From NCBI RefSeq assembly GCF_932526225.1, contig NC_064047.1, positions 15,179,621-15,243,620 of the forward strand: a stretch of DNA of 64,000 bases, read 5' to 3'. A model generated the notes under the pieces. It had not been told where the DNA came from and ran no database searches. It was given only the letters and a program-made list of their open reading frames with translations. This document shows, piece after piece, positions 59,253 to 64,000 of this stretch. This DNA is from Nematostella vectensis (lineage: Eukaryota; Cnidaria; Anthozoa; Actiniaria; Edwardsiidae). The position numbers and the translations under genes were made by a program. Every line of letters starts with the position of its first letter. Positions within the stretch are counted from its first letter, which is position 1.

Positions 59253-62026
59253 TCACCTTGACAACGCATCGTTTTTAGCGTGGCCTGTGAGGTGTCTCAC
59301 GAGATGCCTTACGGTCTTATTGTTCTCACTGTGGGGGAAGGGGGTTACCTGTGGTGGTGACGTCATCACTTCAATGAAGCAATAATCAGAGGACCTAGCG
59401 TGAAGGTTAGATCGGGACGATTTTGCGGTAGTGCACACGTGAAGCCGACTTTGATTTCACCTTGACAACGCGTCGTTTTTAGCGTGGCCTGTAAGGTGTC
59501 TTCCGAGATGCCTTACGGTCTTATTGTTCTCACTGTGGGGGAGAAGGGTTGCCTGTGGTGGTGACATCATCACTTCAATAAAGCAATAATCAGAGATCCT
59601 AGCGTGAAGGTTAGATCGAGACGATTTTGCGGTAGTGCACACGTGAAGCCGACTTTGATTTCACCTTGACAACGCGTCGTTTTTAGCGTGGCCTGTGAAG
59701 TGTCTCCCGAGATGCCTTACGGTCTCATTGTTCTCACTGTGGGGGGGGTTGCCTGTGGTGGTGACGTCATCACTTCAATAAAGCAATAATCAGAGATCCT
59801 AGCGTGAAGGTTAGATCGAGAAGATTTTGCGGTAGTGCACACGTGAAGCCGACTTTGATTTCACCTTGACAACGCGTCGTTTTTAGCGTGGTCTGTGAAG
59901 TGTCTCCCGAGATGCCTTACGGTCTCATTGTTCTCACTGTGGGGGGGTTGCCTGTGATGGTGACGTCATCACTTCAATGAAGCAATAATCAGAGATCCTA
60001 GCGTGAAGGTTAGATCGAGACGATTTTGCGGTAGTGCACACGTGAAGCCAACTTTGATTTCACCTTGACAACGCGTCGTTTTTAGCGTGGCCTGTAAGGT
60101 GTCTCCCGAGATGCCTTACGGTCTTATTGTTCTCACTGTGGGGGAGGGGGGTTGCCTTTGGTGGTGACATCATCACTTCAATGAAGCAATAATCAAAGAT
60201 CCTAGCGTGAAGGTTAGGTCGGGACGATTTTGCGGTAGTGCACACGTGAAGCCGACTTTGATTTCACCTTGACAACGCGTCGTTTTTAGCGTGGCCTGTA
60301 AGGTGTCTTCCGAGATGCCTTACGGTCTTATTGTTCTCACTGTGGGGGAGAAGGGTTGCCTGTGGTGGTGACATCATCACTTTAATAAAGCAATAATCAG
60401 AGATCCTAGCGTGAAGGTTAGATCGAGACGATTTTGCGGTAGTGCACACGTGAAGCAGACTTTGATTTCACCTTGACAACGCGTCGTTTTTAGCGTGGCC
60501 TGTGAAGTGTCTCCCGAGATGCCTTACGGTCTCATTGTTCTCACTGTGGGGGGGGGGGGTTGCCTGTGGTGGTGACGTCATCACTTCAATAAAGCAATAA
60601 TCAGAGATCCTAGCGTGAAGGTTAGATCGAGAAGATTTTGCGGTAGTGCACACGTGAAGCCGACTTTGATTTCACCTTGACAACGCGTCGTTTTTAGCGT
60701 GGCCTGTGAAGTGTCTCCCGAGATGCCTTACGGTCTCATTGTTCTCACTTTGGGGGGGTTGCCTGTGGTGGTGACGTCATCACTTCAATGAAGCAATAAT
60801 CAGAGATCCTAGCGTGAAGGTTAGATCGAGACGATTTTGCGGTAGTGCACACGTGAAGCCAACTTTGATTTCACCTTGACAACGCGTCGTTTTTAGCGTG
60901 GCCTGTAAGGTGTGTCCCGAGATGCCTTACGGTCTTATAGTTCTCACTGTGGGGGAGGGGGGTTGCCTTTGGTGGTGACATCATCACTTCAATGAAGCAA
61001 TAATCAAAGATCCTAGCGTGAAGGTTAGGTCGGGACGATTTTGCGGTAGTGCACACGTGAAGCCGACTTTGATTTCACCTTGACAACGCGTCGTTTTTAG
61101 CGTGGCCTGTGAAGTGTCTCCCGAGATGCCTTACGGTCTCATTGTTCTCACTGTGGGGGGGGGGTTGCCTGTGGTGGTGACGTCATCACTTCAATGAAGC
61201 AATAATCAGAGATCCTAGCGTGAAGGTTAGATCGAGACGATTTTGAGGTAGTGCACACGTGAAGACGACTTTGATTTCACCTTGACAACGCATCATTTTT
61301 AGCGTGGCCTGTGAGGTGTCTCACGAGATGCCTTACGGTCTTATTGTTCTCACTGTGGGGGAAGGAGGTTACCTGTGGTGGTGACGTCATCACTTCAATG
61401 AAGCAATAATCAGAGGACCTAGCGTGAAGGTTAGATCGGGACGATTTTGCGGTAGTGAACACGTGAAGCCGACTTTGATTTCACCTTGACAACGCGTCGT
61501 TTTTAGCGTGGCCTGTAAGGTGTCTTCCGAGATGCCTTACGGTCTTATTGTTCTCACTGTGGGGGAGAAGGGTTGCCTGTGGTGGTGACATCATCACTTC
61601 AATAAAGCCGACTTTGATTTCACCTTGACAACGCGTCGTTTTTAGCGTGGCCTGTAAGGTGTCTCCCGAGATGCCTTACGGTCTTATTGTTCTCACTGTG
61701 GGGGAGGGGGGTTGCCTGTGGTGGTGACATCATCACTTCAATAAAGCAATAATCAGAGATCCTAGCGTGAAGGTTAGATCGAGACGATTTTGCGGTAGTG
61801 CACACGTGAAGCCGACTTTGATTTCACCTTGACAACGCGTCGTTTTTAGCGTGGCCTGTGAAGTGTCTCCCGAGATGCCTTACGGTCTCATTGTTCTCAC
61901 TGTGGGGGGGGGGGTTGCCTGTGGTGGTGACGTCATCACTTCAATGAAGCAATAATCAGAGATCCTAGCGTGAAGGTTAGATCGAGACGATTTTGCGGTA
62001 GTGCACACGTGAAGCCGACTTTGATT
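59253..62026. repeat. HOR module 7 (14 monomers, 2774 bp)
   Basis: Order: V, L, G, G, K, L, G, G, K, G, V, truncated L (61481), X (61620), G. This is the simplest complete version and looks like the form from which the 11-, 13- and 17-unit versions differ by whole-monomer gains and losses. It is followed directly by another module with the same order. Confidence 0.85.
61481..61619. repeat. truncated monomer (139 bp) in module 7
   Basis: Deletion joint at 61608/61609, between a V unit and an X unit. Confidence 0.9.
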
Positions 62027-64000
62027 TCACCTTGACAACGCATCGTTTTTAGCGTGGCCTGTGAGGTGTCTCACGAGATGCCTTACGGTCTTATTGTTCT
62101 CACTGTGGGGGAAGGGGGTTACCTGTGGTGGTGACGTCATCACTTCAATGAAGCAATAATCAGAGGACCTAGCGTGAAGGTTAGATCGGGACGATTTTGC
62201 GGTAGTGCACACGTGAAGCCGACTTTGATTTCACCTTGACAACGCGTCGTTTTTAGCGTGGCCTGTAAGGTGTCTTCCGAGATGCCTTACGGTCTTATTG
62301 TTCTCACTGTGGGGGAGAAGGGTTGCCTGTGGTGGTGACATCATCACTTCAATAAAGCAATAATCAGAGATCCTAGCGTGAAGGTTAGATCGAGACGATT
62401 TTGCGGTAGTGCACACGTGAAGCCGACTTTGATTTCACCTTGACAACGCGTCGTTTTTAGCGTGGCCTGTGAAGTGTCTCCCGAGATGCCTTACGGTCTC
62501 ATTGTTCTCACTGTGGGGGGGGTTGCCTGTGGTGGTGACGTCATCACTTCAATAAAGCAATAATCAGAGATCCTAGCGTGAAGGTTAGATCGAGAAGATT
62601 TTGCGGTAGTGCACACGTGAAGCCGACTTTGATTTCACCTTGACAACGCGTCGTTTTTAGCGTGGTCTGTGAAGTGTCTCCCGAGATGCCTTACGGTCTC
62701 ATTGTTCTCACTGTGGGGGGGTTGCCTGTGATGGTGACGTCATCACTTCAATGAAGCAATAATCAGAGATCCTAGCGTGAAGGTTAGATCGAGACGATTT
62801 TGCGGTAGTGCACACGTGAAGCCAACTTTGATTCCACCTTGACAACGCGTCGTTTTTAGCGTGGCCTGTAAGGAGTCTCCCGAGATGCCTTACGGTCTTA
62901 TTGTTCTCACTGTGGGGGAGGGGGGTTGCCTTTGGTGGTGACATCATCACTTCAATGAAGCAATAATCAAAGATCCTAGCGTGAAGGTTAGGTCGGGACG
63001 ATTTTGCGGTAGTGCACACGTGAAGCCGACTTTGATTTCACCTTGACAACGCGTCGTTTTTAGCGTGGCCTGTAAGGTGTCTTCCGAGATGCCTTACGGT
63101 CTTATTGTTCTCACTGTGGGGGAGAAGGGTTGCCTGTGGTGGTGACATCATCACTTTAATAAAGCAATAATCAGAGATCCTAGCGTGAAGGTTAGATCGA
63201 GACGATTTTGCGGTAGTGCACACGTGAAGCAGACTTTGATTTCACCTTGACAACGCGTCGTTTTTAGCGTGGCCTGTGAAGTGTCTCCCGAGATGCCTTA
63301 CGGTCTCATTGTTCTCACTGTGGGGGGGGGGTTGCCTGTGGTGGTGACGTCATCACTTCAATAAAGCAATAATCAGAGATCCTAGCGTGAAGGTTAGATC
63401 GAGAAGATTTTGCGGTAGTGCACACGTGAAGCCGACTTTGATTTCACCTTGACAACGCGTCGTTTTTAGCGTGGCCTGTGAAGTGTCTCCCGAGATGCCT
63501 TACGGTCTCATTGTTCTCACTTTGGGGGGGTTGCCTGTGGTGGTGACGTCATCACTTCAATGAAGCAATAATCAGAGATCCTAGCGTGAAGGTTAGATCG
63601 AGACGATTTTGCGGTAGTGCACACGTGAAGCCAACTTTGATTTCACCTTGACAACGCGTCGTTTTTAGCGTGGCCTGTAAAGTGTGTCCCGAGATGCCTT
63701 ACGGTCTTATAGTTCTCACTGTGGGGGAGGGGGGTTGCCTTTGGTGGTGACATCATCACTTCAATGAAGCAATAATCAAAGATCCTAGCGTGAAGGTTAG
63801 GTCGGGACGATTTTGCGGTAGTGCACACGTGAAGCCGACTTTGATTTCACCTTGACAACGCGTCGTTTTTAGCGTGGCCTGTGAAGTGTCTCCCGAGATG
63901 CCTTACGGTCTCATTGTTCTCACTGTGGGGGGGGGTTGCCTGTGGTGGTGACGTCATCACTTCAATGAAGCAATAATCAGAGATCCTAGCGTGAAGGTTA
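62027..64000. repeat. HOR module 8, cut by the window end
   Basis: Repeats module 7 at an offset of 2774 (2772 by 63643): V, L, G, G, K, L, G, G, K, then a partial G unit at the window edge. A private TTCCACC change near 62832 removes the usual antisense stop. The module presumably continues past the window. Confidence 0.85.
62708..63019 (-). other. 103-codon antisense open stretch, not a gene
   Basis: The stop is lost by TTCCACC (near 62832) in module 8, and the frame then ends in the 7-G tract of the neighbouring unit. The paralogous site in module 7 keeps the stop. Confidence 0.8.

Larger units (their letters stand above)
1..64000. repeat. 204-bp satellite array, head to tail
   Basis: The window is filled by one repeat unit of about 204 bp (usual range 198-209 bp, plus nine 139-bp deleted units), all in one orientation, about 315 copies. 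Units differ by point changes and by the composition and length of a G-rich tract. No unit is inverted and no foreign insert was seen, so stretches without a gene hold only satellite monomers. GC is about 50% by hand count of one unit. A satellite of this kind is known from eukaryotic heterochromatin. The chromosomal location and the species are not shown by the sequence, and I do not recognise the family. Confidence 0.98.

Noticed and set aside
1-64000. CRISPR array
   Set aside because: Repeats are contiguous with no unique spacers and are far too long.
1-64000. Tandem 5S rRNA, snRNA or tRNA genes
   Set aside because: No internal promoter set or RNA fold was recognised on either strand of the unit.
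1-64000. Inverted blocks or strand switches
   Set aside because: Every unit examined runs in the same direction; apparent plus-strand frames are shadows.

Overview
The whole window is one satellite DNA array. Every stretch I inspected, from base 1 to base 64000, is the same unit of about 204 bp repeated head to tail in one orientation, about 315 units in all. I found no unique sequence, transposon, RNA gene or protein gene, and neither edge of the array is present. A 64-kb homogeneous satellite block with nested higher-order repeats (HORs) points to a eukaryotic nuclear chromosome, from a centromeric, pericentromeric, subtelomeric or other heterochromatic block. I do not recognise the monomer and cannot name the species. 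It is about 50% GC and is not CpG-depleted (hand count on 92-295: 12 CpG against about 12.3 expected).

Monomer types (my own labels; I start each unit at the TCA found at 92). G: uninterrupted G run of 7-17, with CTCATTG before it. L: tract GGGGGAGAAGGG, TCTTCCGAG, TGACATCA. K: tract G5-A-G6 followed by CCTTTGG, then TGACATCA, CAAAGATCC and AGGTCGGG. V: tract GGGGGAAGGGGG with TTACC, TCTCACGAG and CAGAGGACC. V2: like V but TCTCCCGAG. F: G5-A-G6 with GTTGTGG and CAGAGAACC. E: GGAGGAGG tract. X: G5-A-G6 with TGACATCA but CAGAGATCC. Each unit carries several short dyads (GTGGTGACGTCATCAC, CTTCAATGAAG, GTGCAC, CACGTG, ACGCGT).

Layout. 1-7880 recurs almost unchanged at 11024-18902. 54352 to about 56560 is a third copy of the start of that block. 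Inside and beyond these blocks runs a module V-L-G-G-K-L-G-G-(K-G-V)-Ltr-X-G, where Ltr is a monomer with a fixed 65-bp deletion. Modules lie at 2324, 4487, 13347, 15509, 50651, 56882, 59253 and 62027 and hold 11 to 17 monomers. Other HORs are direct duplications with periods of 1219 bp (9896-12333), about 4.6-4.8 kb (20332-29156), 810 bp (29326 onward), 1020 bp (32364-34403), 3452 bp (39505-46408), 2433 bp (44680-49545) and 4003 bp (about 49330-54040). 34404-39504 is the most mixed stretch, with the most divergent monomers at 34.8-35.8 kb.

The array reads as a record of unequal crossing over. Several monomers are chimeras of two types at duplication junctions, and duplication and deletion products of the same kind of exchange can both be seen. 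The antisense frame gives about 60-codon open stretches in most monomers. They start at GTG, are broken by G-run length changes and end at one stop per unit, so I do not call them genes.
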